64,000 nt of DNA. Origin: Euglena gracilis (taxonomy: Eukaryota; Euglenida; Euglenophyceae; Euglenales). Of the stretch, positions 10,470-20,450 are shown piece after piece. A program made the translations under genes and the position numbers. Position 1 is the first letter of the stretch. Each line of letters begins with the position of its first letter. The stretch is taken from positions 71,204,150 through 71,268,149 of the forward strand of contig CP154954.1 in assembly GCA_039621445.1 (NCBI GenBank), read 5' to 3'. The notes under the pieces are model-generated. The model had not been told where the DNA came from, searched no databases, and saw only the letters and a program-made list of their open reading frames with translations.

Positions 10470-12550
10470 TCATGGCACAGAAATTTTTTTTTTGATTCAG
10501 ATCGCGCTTTTCGCGAATCTGAAAATTTTTTCGTGAAAGTGAAAAATTTTTCGCAGGAAATGCGACGGAAATCGTGCTTTCCACGATTCCGCTCGCGATT
10601 TCCGCGATTCAGATCACGATTTTCGCGAATCTGAAAATTTTTTCGTGAAAATGAAAAATTTTTCGCGGGAAATGGGACGGAAATCGTGCTTTTCACGATT
10701 CCGCTCGCGATTTCCGCGATTCAGATCGCGATTTTCGCGAATCTGAAAATTTTTCGTGAAAGTGAAAAATTTTTCGCGGGAAATGCGACGGAAATCGTGC
10801 TTTCCACGATTCCGCTCGTGATTTCCGCGATTCAGATCGCGATTTTCGCAAATCTGAAAAATTTTTCGTGGAAGTGAAAATTTTTTCGCGGGAAATGCGA
10901 CGGAAATCGTGCTTTCCACGATTCCGCTCGCGATTTCCGCGATTCAGATCGCGATTTTCGCGAATCTGAAAATTTTTTCGTGAAAATGAAAAATTTTTCG
11001 CGGGAAATGCGACGGAAATCGTGCTCTCCACAATTCCGCTCGCGATTTCCGCGATTCAGATCGCGATTTTCGCGAATCTGAAAAATTTTTCGTGAAAATG
11101 AAAAATTTTTCGCGGGAAATGCGACGGAAATCGTGCTTTTCACGATTCCGCTCGCGATTTCCGCGATTCAGATCGCGATTTTCGCGAATCTGAAAAATTT
11201 TTCGTGAAAATGAAAATTTTTTCGCAGGAAATGTGACGGAAATCGTGCTTTTCACGATTCCGCTCGCGATTTCCGCGATTCAGATCGCGATTTTCGCGAA
11301 TCTGAAAATTTTTTCGTGAAAATGAAAAATGTTTCGCCGGAAATGCGACGGAAATCGTGCTTTTCACGATTCCGCTCGCGATTTCCGCGATTCAGATCGC
11401 GATTTTCGCGAATCTGAAAAATTTTTCGTGAAAGTGAAAAATTTTTCGCGGGAAATGCGACGGAAATCGTGCTTTTCACGATTCCGCTCGCGATTTCCGC
11501 GATTCAGATCGCGATTTTCGCGAATCTGAAAAATTTTTCGTGAAAGTGAAACATTTTTCGCGGGAAATGTGACGGAAATCGTGCTTTTCACGATTCCGCT
11601 CGCGATTTCCGCGATTCAGATCGCGATTTTCGCGAATCTGAAAAATTTTTCGTGAAAGTGAAAAATTTTTCGCGGGAAATGCGACGGAAATCGTGCTTTT
11701 CACGATTCCGCTCGCGATTTCCGCGATTCAGATCGCGATTTTCGCGAATCTGAAAATTTTTTCGTGAAAGTGAAAAGTTTTTCGCGGGAAATGCGACGGA
11801 AATCGTGCTTTTCACGATTCCGCTCGCGATTTCCGCGATTCAGATCGCGATTTTCGCGAATCTGAAAATTTTTTCGTGAAAGTGAAAAATTTTTCGCGGG
11901 AAATGCGACGGAAATCGTGCTTTTCACGATTCCGCTCGCGATTTCCGCGATTCAGATCGCGATTTTCGCGAATCTGAAAAATTTTTCGTGAAAGTGAAAA
12001 ATTTTTCGCGGGAAATGCGACGGAAATCGTGCTTTCCACGATTCCGCTCGCGATTTCCGCGATTCAGATCGCGATTTTCGCGAATCTGAAAAATTTTTCG
12101 TGAAAGTGAAAAATTTTTCGCGGGAAATGCGACGGAAATCGTGCTTTTCACGATTCCGCTCGCGATTTCCGCGATTCAGATCGCGATTTTCGTGAATCTG
12201 AAAATTTTTTCGTGAAAGTGAAAAATTTTTCGCGGGAAATGCGACGGAAATCGTGCTTTTCACGATTCCGCTCGCGATTTCCGCGATTCAGATCGCGATT
12301 TTCGCGAATCTGAAAAATTTTTCGTGAAAATGAAAATTTTTCGCGGGAAATGCGACGGAAATCGTGCTTTTCACGATTCCGCTCGCGATTTCCGCGATTC
12401 AGATCGCGATTTTTGCGAATCTGAAAATTTTTTCGTGAAAGTGAAAAATTGTTCGCGGGAAATGCGACGGAAATCGTGCTTTTCACGATTCCGCTCGCGA
12501 TTTCCGCGATTCAGATCGCGATTACCGCGAATCTGAAAAATCTTTCGTGG
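10398..12550. repeat. 112-bp tandem array, about 19 copies
   Basis: Period exactly 112 bp over most of its length, first clear unit at about 10493 with a degenerate copy before it. Each unit holds two inverted repeats: CAGATCGCGA / TCGCGAATCTG around a TTT loop, and AAATCGTG / CACGATTCCG around a TTTT or TTTC loop. Units differ by few substitutions (for example GTGAAAGTG or GTGAAAATG). On the minus strand it is in the 3' untranslated part of the gag-only element. The 75-codon frames it creates are periodic artefacts. Confidence 0.95.
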
Positions 12551-13488
12551 GGTTGACATTTGTGACTCACCACCGCATTTTGCGGGCTTGAAGAGGGGAT
12601 ATCCGTTTCGGATTGTGTGATTAGTGTTGACTTTTTCACTTAACTTGCAGAATCTTGGTCTGGTTGTGTGGTGCTTCTCCCACGGGACACACATTGGCTG
12701 GAACTGGTGTGGTATTGCAGGTGTGCGTGATTGTGGGTGTCGGTGGCATTAGCCGTGGAGTCGTGTACAGGTGTGTCTGCTTCGACACAGCTGGTGAATA
12801 TCGGAGTGGTTGTGTGGCTGGGCGACTACTCGACACCGTTATAACTTCGGATCCTTGGGCTTTCGTCTTGGAACCCAGTGGAACGTGAGGGGTACCGCTA
12901 CTCGCGTGCCCTGCCTCGTGTGGAACGCATGTTGGTGGGTGTTGGGCAGGGGGTCCGACTTTCTCGGTACACGCGGTGTAGAAAACGGTTGTTGGTGTTG
13001 TTGGTAACGGTGTTGCCGTGGTGGGTAACGGTGTTGGGAACGTGGTGGCCGTCCTGGTGGACGCCAGCAGTGAAGTGGTTTTGGAGGCGGTGAAGAGTGG
13101 AGTGGTGTGTGCCAACCGTTGGAGTGGCTTTCCACTACCAGACGGTACTGCCGTAAAATGGGGTATCCCCAAGATACGTCAGAAATTTATTGCTAATCAT
13201 TGAAATGTTGGAATTGTGATTTTTGTGTGTGACTGTTGGGGCTGATGGGCAGGGGTTTCCCCCGCACACATCCCAAGTCATCACCACATGTGGTTTTCAC
13301 ACGGGTGTTGCAATTTTGCGCGGTGCATGGTGAAAATGTGAGAATTTTGAGGGAGAGAAAAATATTTCGAGTGAAGTGGTGGGGGGGGCGACGTACAGAC
13401 CACAAAGGCGGGTGGACAGGTAGGGCGGGAGTGATCAAGTCCCACCTCCAGCTGTTCATCTGCCCAGGGCCTGTGCTCGCACTCACCA
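12551..13488. other. 3' region after the Gag stop, Thr/Pro-rich open frame
   Basis: Where pol would be expected there is none. A minus-strand frame (12636-13172, 178 codons) is Thr/Pro-rich low complexity (PTPLPTTATP and similar) with no protease, RT or integrase motif. I regard it as noncoding or unknown. Confidence 0.45.
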
Positions 13489-16400
13489 TTACTCTTGATC
13501 AGAACCGGCCCCATAGCCGGTAGGTCGCTTGGTGGAATAGATGGAATTCAATTTGCGGACCGTCAGACGGGCCTCGTTGAATTCCTTGTCCGGGGTCTCA
13601 TCCCCCTCCCTGCTCGAAGCCGGGGTGTCCTCCTCCAAACAAGAAATCTTGAAACCGACCTTTTGCCGGTTGGAGGAGTAACCACGGTCCTCGCGGCGCT
13701 TACCGCGATTTCCGTAGCCGGGCCGGGGGGAAGGAGATCTAGGACACTTAGATGAATGGTGGTCTTTGGAACCGCAAAGTGAACAACGGGATTTGTGGCG
13801 GGATTCCGCATAACGGGGGGAACGGTATTCCGTTCTACCGTCAAACCGTCGTGGTGAACGGGTTTCCCGTCGACCATGACCGGTGTACCGGGGTTTCCCC
13901 GGTGACTCGCGCGAAGAGGATGATCCACTTCGCGAACGAGATCGTGAAGAATCACGATTGAAATCCCGTTTTCGGGCAGGGGGACCAGGTGACCGACCGC
14001 GAGGAGGACGGGTTTCCCGACCATCACGCGACGGTGACTTGGGCCTACTACCGCTAAAACGGTTCTCCGAAGACCGTGAAGCGCCCGATTGACGCGAGAA
14101 ACCGGAGGAACCCGATTCTCGTGAGGCGGTCGAGCCCCTAGGACTTTGAATACGTTTTGGCGCATCGGGATTCGGGCATTCCCGAGACATGTGACCAGAT
14201 TTGTTACACAAAAAGCACAGTTTATCCGTGCCTTGGTCAGAAGAACGCTGATTCCGCGTCTTCGATTCCGTGGTGGGTGATTTTTGTAACGCATTTACCG
14301 CAACCGCAGGGATTCCCGCGGTGGGATGCGTTTGGAAAGCGGACTGTATTTGTCCCAAAACTTGAGTGAGCTTGAGTTGTTTTGATACATAATTCCAACG
14401 TTGGGCAAGAGTCATCTCATGCCTTGCCAACTCCTCGCGATGGATATCCTTCACGAGGGATGGTGTGAAATGCATCAAAACCGCATCGAATTGTTCGCAC
14501 ATTTGCTTCTCGCTAAGTTCATCAACTTCGGAAGCAAGTGTTAACCATTTGGCATACCAAAGGTCAATGGATTTCCATTTGCGATCCGATGGCGCGCATT
14601 GTCGCCATTTCTTCTCCAGGGTAATCCTGGTGACCAAACTTGAGTTGGTTGAAGCGTATTGCTCAACCAGGTCCTCAAATGATACGCCATTACGTATCAC
14701 CAAATTACGTGCGCGTTCTCGCTCTTCCCTCGGTAGACACTCGATGAATTCCATCTTGACTACCTCAGGATTCGGGTCTTGGGTGGGTCCCTTTAGTGCC
14801 CAGTAATACTCCCAATCCCGAAAAAATTGTCTCCATGTGGTTGGATCCCCGTCCCATTGGGGCTTCACCTTGTTCGCGATTGCGATGGTGCCTTGGAAGT
14901 CTCTCTGAGTAACCCGCTGACCCTCGGTGGTATTCCAGGGGTTTGGGTCCGGGTAATTCTTAACACCAGACGCGTTTCGCGGATTTTCCGCTCCGTGTGT
15001 ACCCCGTGCAGGATTTGCCGCACCAAGTGTAGGAGTGGCAGGATTTTCCTGCGGGAAATGCGAAAAATGTGGTGAAATTCTCCCGGTGGGGCGGGTTTCC
15101 CGCCGAAATCCCGATGGGTGATCTGGCATTCCAGAACCCGATGGTGGTTGGTAGGGTCGCGCATGCGACACATGACCAATACCAGGTGTGGGTTGTTGGC
15201 TCATTCCTCGCACAAGGCTGGAATGTTGAATTTCTTGGTGGAGACTCGAATTTTCGAGGGGTGGACCAAATTCTTCAACGGGAATGTCCTTTGAAAAGTG
15301 GGTTTGTGGTGTGGGCAAATGCAAAGGTGGTACAATTCGCGTTTTCGCGTGTGGTTGTACCAAATTCGCGGTGGATGTAGGGATTCCTACTCCAGAAACG
15401 GTAATTTGAGAACGCAATTCCGGGACATTTGGAATGCCAACCGCGGCGCTTACCGCGGTGGGTGGTGGCACAACCGGTACCGGAGTGGACATTTTATCCA
15501 AACTCGCGGACAAGTCATGCACCGTTTCTTCCAAATGTTCCACCAACTGGAGTTGGCCGCAAATACGGTCAACCTCAGCCTCCAAATGCCGAATGCGTTT
15601 GCGGTAACGGGAAAAACCTTCCAAGTGTTGCAACTTTTCAGACACCAAGTGCAAATCTTGTACAAATTTTCCTTGGGACTCCTCCACATTCCGGAGTTGA
15701 CCCGCAAGCGCTTTTACCGCATTTGAGAGATTTTGCAATTGGTGGAGTGACTTAGTGGGGGTTTCCACGGTGGTGCGCGAATTTTCCGCGGTTGGCTTTT
15801 CCAACAACGCAGAAATTCGTCCATCCAACCGCGAAACCTCATCTTGCATGGATCGGGCATTCCGATTCACGCTTTCCTCAAGTTCGAGCAAACTCGTGCA
15901 AAATGCTTGCAAGGTTTCCTTGTTGTCACCAAGCATTTTGTCATAGAATGAGCGAAATTCCGGTGACTCGGATATCCGAGCACGCGAAACGGGGGGAAGC
16001 GAGCGGATTTCCGCCACTGTGGTGGACAACAAAGTGGAACGGGTTTGTAATTCCCCAATAGCGGCTTGAATACCACTAATGTCGGGAATTCGCTTGGAAA
16101 GTGCGGAAACATGCTCCCGCAAACCGACAACGGTGGCATTAATACCGCCAATGTCCGTTTGCGATTGTTGTTGCGCGAAATCCAACCGTTGTGCGCAATC
16201 CGCGATTTTCGCGTTCAAGGAGGTTAATCCATCCTGATTTGCGGCACAATGACAGGATTTCTGCTCCAAGTGTAGGATGCGTTCCTCCAAAAGTTGAATT
16301 TGCGTGCGCGGAACAAAATTTTCTTGCACTTTCGCCTGGAATTGCTTCAAATGCTCGATTTCCGAGCAAAGATGCAAAATCCGCTGTTGGGCTTCTTGGA

Positions 16401-17544
16401 AAGAGGTGGTGAGTGCGGCAAAATGCTCAACCGCGACAAAGTTACCGATTTCCGGCATTTTGGGGGTGGCATTTTGCGCTTGTAACTGGTGCTGCAATTG
16501 CAGTAGCATTGTTGAACAAGACTCCACTTTGGCAAAAAGATGGTTCATACCATCTTGCACATGCAGAAACTTGGAATCATTCCGGGTTTCCGCTTCATGC
16601 AGTGTTTCACTGATTTGTCGGAAATTTTGTGGAAGTTGGATGCGCAGAATAGTGTCAACACTTTCTCGAAAATGCTGAAGGTCTTTCCCCGCATTTTCAA
16701 AATTGTGTTGGCAACATTTGCCGATTTCCAGCAAATAATTCCAGCAATATTCCAGTTTGGTGTTGACAACCCTTTGATTGTCCTCATCAAACTGCAAAAC
16801 CTTGTTGAGCATGGTTGCGCATTCCGCAACACATTGATGGACATGCAAAATTTGCTTGCTTAGCGGGTGATCCGCTGGAAGTTGACCGAGAATTCGGAAA
16901 ACATCACCGGGTGTGAGGTTATCCCTCAAATCTTCCTCATAGTCCTCCACAACAGGAACGGCACCAGAGATTTCCGGTACCATCAGACGCATATCTGGGT
17001 TCCATGGCAATGCAGGGAAAACTGCAGTTTCCGCGGGTAATCCCGGCAATGCCCGAAATGGTGTGTGGGGTGGGAATTGAGGGGGGGGTTGGAAAAAACA
17101 CGGTGTTTCCACCGAGTTGCACTCCAAAAGGCCCGCCGGTGCTTCCACCGGGGATCTTTTGGGTGTGAACAGAGCAAAGGGCACATACCCCTCACTTTGT
17201 TCGTGGGTAACATGAGTAACCAAGTGTGAAGGTGCAAGGGGTTCGTCCCCTCGCCGCATCAATGATGGGTGAACCGGGATGGAAAATGGTCTTTGGCCAC
17301 CTACATCCCGAACAATCAATGACAATGATGATGAAGAGGGTTCATTACCCCCATGCAACAATAAAGGCGTTTCGCCTTGTGACAATGACAAATGAGTCAA
17401 ATTGCCTTCTGCTTGCTTGGGGGGTCGGGAATAGGAACTTGTTTCATTCGAACCGTTCCAATCCCCGCAATCTTCATCAAAATTGCTCAATGAACTCATC
17501 AACAAATCATAATCAAATTTGGGGTTGGGGCTTGTGCTCTGCAT
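13489..17544 (-). CDS. gag: Large Gag protein with coiled coil, two CCHC knuckles and RS-rich segments
   Basis: Structural protein of the non-autonomous LTR element; intact, about 1351 residues from the first ATG (17544; the frame is open slightly further upstream without ATG). Layout: Pro-rich N-terminus; a long heptad-like coiled coil (about residues 220-680, many Leu/Gln/Glu); a Pro-rich linker; a capsid-like segment (about 870-1060, with WRQFFRDWEYYW, FIECLPREERERA and LTLASEVDEL); zinc knuckle 1 CFLCNKSGHMSRECP; an Arg/Ser-rich stretch resembling SR proteins; zinc knuckle 2 CSLCGSKDHHSSKC; and a charged tail. Known retrotransposon Gags are usually 300-600 residues, so this is unusually long. 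It is the only long intact retroelement gene here. Pol functions must be supplied in trans (inference). Confidence 0.85.
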   Translation of the reverse strand: MQSTSPNPKFDYDLLMSSLSNFDEDCGDWNGSNETSSYSRPPKQAEGNLTHLSLSQGETPLLLHGGNEPSSSSLSLIVRDVGGQRPFSIPVHPSLMRRGDEPLAPSHLVTHVTHEQSEGYVPFALFTPKRSPVEAPAGLLECNSVETPCFFQPPPQFPPHTPFRALPGLPAETAVFPALPWNPDMRLMVPEISGAVPVVEDYEEDLRDNLTPGDVFRILGQLPADHPLSKQILHVHQCVAECATMLNKVLQFDEDNQRVVNTKLEYCWNYLLEIGKCCQHNFENAGKDLQHFRESVDTILRIQLPQNFRQISETLHEAETRNDSKFLHVQDGMNHLFAKVESCSTMLLQLQHQLQAQNATPKMPEIGNFVAVEHFAALTTSFQEAQQRILHLCSEIEHLKQFQAKVQENFVPRTQIQLLEERILHLEQKSCHCAANQDGLTSLNAKIADCAQRLDFAQQQSQTDIGGINATVVGLREHVSALSKRIPDISGIQAAIGELQTRSTLLSTTVAEIRSLPPVSRARISESPEFRSFYDKMLGDNKETLQAFCTSLLELEESVNRNARSMQDEVSRLDGRISALLEKPTAENSRTTVETPTKSLHQLQNLSNAVKALAGQLRNVEESQGKFVQDLHLVSEKLQHLEGFSRYRKRIRHLEAEVDRICGQLQLVEHLEETVHDLSASLDKMSTPVPVVPPPTAVSAAVGIPNVPELRSQITVSGVGIPTSTANLVQPHAKTRIVPPLHLPTPQTHFSKDIPVEEFGPPLENSSLHQEIQHSSLVRGMSQQPTPGIGHVSHARPYQPPSGSGMPDHPSGFRRETRPTGRISPHFSHFPQENPATPTLGAANPARGTHGAENPRNASGVKNYPDPNPWNTTEGQRVTQRDFQGTIAIANKVKPQWDGDPTTWRQFFRDWEYYWALKGPTQDPNPEVVKMEFIECLPREERERARNLVIRNGVSFEDLVEQYASTNSSLVTRITLEKKWRQCAPSDRKWKSIDLWYAKWLTLASEVDELSEKQMCEQFDAVLMHFTPSLVKDIHREELARHEMTLAQRWNYVSKQLKLTQVLGQIQSAFQTHPTAGIPAVAVNALQKSPTTESKTRNQRSSDQGTDKLCFLCNKSGHMSRECPNPDAPKRIQSPRGSTASRESGSSGFSRQSGASRSSENRFSGSRPKSPSRDGRETRPPRGRSPGPPARKRDFNRDSSRSRSRSGSSSSRESPGKPRYTGHGRRETRSPRRFDGRTEYRSPRYAESRHKSRCSLCGSKDHHSSKCPRSPSPRPGYGNRGKRREDRGYSSNRQKVGFKISCLEEDTPASSREGDETPDKEFNEARLTVRKLNSIYSTKRPTGYGAGSDQE

Positions 17545-17786
17545 CTTTTGAGATGGGTAAAAAGGCAAAAACCCAAAAACACTCTGGAATAAGCAGAGAA
17601 ACAGGGACCAGAAAGGTTGTATCGGCTATTACCGAACAGAGCCTTCTGAGACCTGTATCCTTGCTTAGAGGTTGGCTAGGGGCCAGGAACAGTACTTTCA
17701 CCGTGTTTCACGGCTCAGTACGATCCTCACCACCAGTCAACCACAGAGTTTCTCTGTGTGGAACGTCTGTGTAGGATCGTTGCCTA

Positions 17787-17798
17787 AATCTGCTACCA
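17787..17798 (-). promoter_or_regulatory. Primer-binding site (initiator tRNA-Met type)
   Basis: Directly after the 5' LTR the minus strand reads TGGTAGCAGA, ten bases complementary to the 3' end of animal-type initiator tRNA-Met (..UCUGCUACCA). The chromovirus at 28126 has a longer match to the same tRNA. Confidence 0.7.
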
Positions 17799-18211
17799 AG
17801 TGTACGTCCAAGGACTTCCCTTTGACCCTTTTCACCCTGGAAAAAGCCTGTTTCGCTTTCTCCTGGTGCGCACCTACTTAGGTGTGTAAAAATCCTTGGA
17901 GTAACAAAGCCCTTTTTCCCAATTCCCCTATGCTGAGGCAAAGCACAAAGCAAAGCGCTGTGAAAGGATTTTCCTTCACAGTCGTGTTCAGTCCTTTCAG
18001 AGGTTTATCCTCTTACTTCAAAACAGTCAGAATGTGAAGAATAGAATACCACCTGTGAGGAAAAAAGGTCACGCAGGCACGTGTGATACGTGTCGCTAAA
18101 TCCCATAGGATCTGCCACGATCGTCAGGCTGTGCTCATACACAGCCGTCAGATTGGGACAGATCCAGACTCTGCAGATTTCCTACAGAGCTGGGATCGTG
18201 CCTGGTACACA
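17799..18211 (-). repeat. LTR (5') of the gag-only element
   Basis: 413 bp, paired with 8475-8887; no difference found by eye. Confidence 0.9.
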
Positions 18212-18216
18212 GTTGC
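18212..18216. other. Target site duplication GTTGC (right)
   Basis: Pairs with 8470-8474. Confidence 0.75.
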
Positions 18217-18898
18217 CCCCTGGTCCTCCACTGCCCCTTTGGGGGCATCCTCCTGGGGCTTCCACCGTACATTGAAGCCCCCTGCTGGGGGACAGCCATT
18301 TAGCTTCTGGGGTTTTCCCCCTTCTGATAATTGGCCACAGTGGCCTTGAACTTGTTGCTGTTGAGCAGGGTGCTGGGCCCAGTGGCCTTGGTAAAAATGA
18401 TGATGGCCCCAGTGGCCTTGATGATAATTCTGGCCCCACTGGCCTTCTTGATGTTGGCTCCACTGGCCATCTTGAAATGTTGACAGTCCCCATTGAATTT
18501 ATTTTGATCTTGGGCGCCATGCCCATTGAAAATTTTGGGGGGCTTCTGGGGGCAAATCCTTTTCCCCTGGTAGGGTTCGTGATGAAGAAATGATTGGGGG
18601 GGTGTTGTGGACCTGTCCTGCCCCTGCCACTGGGCACTTGTTTATGGAATCGGCCTCCCTGGCCTTGGTATTGTTGGCCGCCCTGGCCTTTGTTCCATCG
18701 GCCACCATGGCCTTTGCTGTTCTGGCCGCCATGGCCCAGCTTACTGTTTTTACCGCCATGGCCCAGCTTGAACAAGGTATTGGTGTAACTGGGATATGGG
18801 CCTCCATGGCCCTTGCCGTTGTGGCATGACAGCTGCCTTGGCTTTAATGTCCTTCGGGTTTTTCTGACCACTGTCTGCCACAGTCTGTGGCTGTCACT
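18212..18898 (-). pseudogene. gag: DIRS Gag-like protein, GHGG-repeat type (B1), 5' part
   Basis: Continuation of the B1 gag interrupted at 8474. Reading the minus strand: QTVVRKTRRT (the TVVRKTRR landmark of all four DIRS copies), then many GHGG, GQGG and RPLGP repeats. The minus-strand frame remains open into the 229-bp repeat (18899-19127), but that N-terminal part belongs to the inserted element and not to Gag. Confidence 0.65.
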
Positions 18899-19127
18899 TG
18901 TAGGATTCGCCAAGTCTGCAATTCCTAATTCAAGATTGCACAGCCATTGAAGAACGCCAATTGTTCTGTAGGGAGCAAAATGCTTACACTGATTGTGTGG
19001 GTCACTGATTGAACCTCCAAGAAGTCCTGTATTTGTTTGTGCTGTGCTGGAAGTTTTGAAAAGTTCAATGCCAGAAAGGTCAAAAGTGAGACACTGGGTC
19101 CAGGCCAAGAAAGGGCACTCAAACAAT
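18899..19127. repeat. 229-bp direct repeat, left copy
   Basis: Begins TGTAGGATTCGCC and ends CTCAAACAAT; same length as the copy at 20222-20450. Confidence 0.9.
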
Positions 19128-19637
19128 CAGTGTACACCCTGTACAATCAGTCAGCTCCCGGGCTTGGTCAGCCCAGATGTCATCGAGGAAGTGTCCAGAA
19201 AGATGCTGAAGGATGGACTGGGAAGATGGACCACATCCATGACAGAATGGGTACAGAAGATGCAATCCAGCAGCTGCAGGTGTGGACAGATTGGGGTCCA
19301 CTGCTGTCCAAGGACTGTGATTGAAGGTGAAGCTGATCATCATGTACATCCTGTCTCCCAAGAGTATGTTTTCAGGGCTTTGGAAGTTCTGCAGCAGCAG
19401 AAGAGCCCTGTCATTGCAATTACATCTGTACAATCTGTTGGTGTTCAGGCGGCTGAAGTGGAGGAGATTGCAACCATTCCAAGAGTTGAAGTTGCTGTGC
19501 AAGCTGCTGCAGAAGGAGAGGACCAGTCTGAAGACAAAATGAAACAGAAGGAGACATCCAAGGAAAGACGAATCAGAAGATTACAATCTAAGAAGAGGAA
19601 GAAGGAGGAGCCGCTGAAGCCATTCCCTGTGCGCTGA
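18993..19637 (+). CDS. Hypothetical protein of the 229-bp-repeat element
   Basis: An open frame of about 214 codons that begins inside the left repeat and runs into the internal region. The C-terminal third is strongly basic and Lys/Glu-rich (SKERRIRRLQSKKRKKEEP). The middle holds CTISQLPGLVSPDVIEE and a hydrophobic Val/Ala stretch. No protease, RT, integrase or transposase motif is seen. A spliced or truncated gene is possible. Confidence 0.35.
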   Translation: MCGSLIEPPRSPVFVCAVLEVLKSSMPERSKVRHWVQAKKGHSNNQCTPCTISQLPGLVSPDVIEEVSRKMLKDGLGRWTTSMTEWVQKMQSSSCRCGQIGVHCCPRTVIEGEADHHVHPVSQEYVFRALEVLQQQKSPVIAITSVQSVGVQAAEVEEIATIPRVEVAVQAAAEGEDQSEDKMKQKETSKERRIRRLQSKKRKKEEPLKPFPVR

Positions 19638-20221
19638 ACCATGTGTGTTTGCTGCGATTTCATTGCAATTCAAGTGTAAGCATTTTCCTGGTTTGGTTTG
19701 TGATTGCCCAGCCACCATTTGTAGAGATTTGCCCTGCAGGGCACTTTGCTTTTGGGTTTTCCCCTTTTGATTTGCCCAGATTTCCCCTTAAACAGGGCAG
19801 GCACCAAAGAGATGGATGTCATTGCCCAGTTGGGGAAGGGTCAGGGCACAAGGGGGGGGGTACTCTGTTCTGCCCGCTTGGGCACAGATGTACGGCAGGG
19901 CACATAACTGACCAGTGGATAAAGACATTTGGAGCTGAAGATTTTCCGCCTTGCCCAGATTTTTTGCCCACAATTCCTTTTTTTGGCTGCCCGATTCTGG
20001 GCACAAAAATCAGGATCCCCTTTTCATGATTGCCCGAATCCCCTCCAGGGTACATTTTTGTTGGCCCCCCCAGGGCCCAGGGATGACTGCCCAGGGGGGG
20101 GGTGACAATTCGGGCACATGGGGGGGGGCGGGCAGATCAGGGCGAGGTTGGAATTTCGACTTGGCAAATTTGACCTGCGAATGCCAATTGACATTCCAAG
20201 GAATGTTCTGAAGGAAGGGGG

Positions 20222-20450
20222 TGTAGGATTCGCCAAGTCTGCAATTCCTAATTCAAGATTGCACAGCCATTGAAGAACGCCAATTGTTCTGTAGGGAGCA
20301 AAATGCTTACACTGATTGCGTGGGTCACTGATTGAACCTCCAAGAAGTCCTGTCTTTGTTTGTGCTGTGCTGGAAGTTTTGAAAAGTTCAATGCCAGAAA
20401 GGTCAAAAGTGAGACACTGGGTCCAGGCCAAGAAGGGGCACTCAAACAAT
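20222..20450. repeat. 229-bp direct repeat, right copy
   Basis: Pairs with 18899-19127. Preceded by a purine tract at about 20210-20221. Confidence 0.9.

Larger units (their letters stand above)
8475..18211 (-). mobile_element. Gag-only LTR retrotransposon (non-autonomous)
   Basis: A complete 9.7-kb element: two 413-bp LTRs, primer-binding site, polypurine tract and a 5-bp TSD, but a single large gene (Gag) and no protease, RT or integrase in any frame. I saw no difference between the LTRs on reading, so the insertion is young. The 3' part (8898-13488 on the plus strand) is noncoding filler that includes a CTG tract and a 112-bp tandem array. It must borrow pol from another element. It sits in the gag of DIRS copy B1 in the same orientation. 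Confidence 0.9.
18899..20450 (+). mobile_element. Small element with 229-bp terminal direct repeats
   Basis: Two 229-bp direct repeats (18899-19127 and 20222-20450) differ at only a few bases and flank about 1.1 kb. A purine run GAAGGAAGGGGG sits directly before the right repeat, as a polypurine tract would, which suggests a plus-oriented LTR element. The repeats start TG but do not end in a clean CA, and I found no target duplication, so the class is uncertain. It interrupts the 5' leader of DIRS B1 just after the CTGTCACT that aligns with 54343 in B2. Confidence 0.6.

Noticed and set aside
10398-12550. CRISPR-like array
   Set aside because: The units are contiguous with no unique spacers, and the context is a eukaryotic retrotransposon.
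10397-12694. A ladder of 75-112-codon minus-strand frames (ESTISVAFPAKNF-like repeats)
   Set aside because: They are translations of the 112-bp array; the period is not a multiple of three, so the same peptide reappears in shifted frames and none is a gene.
18899-20450. Target duplication for the 229-bp-repeat element
   Set aside because: CACT on the left has no partner directly after the right repeat; other alignments gave no match.
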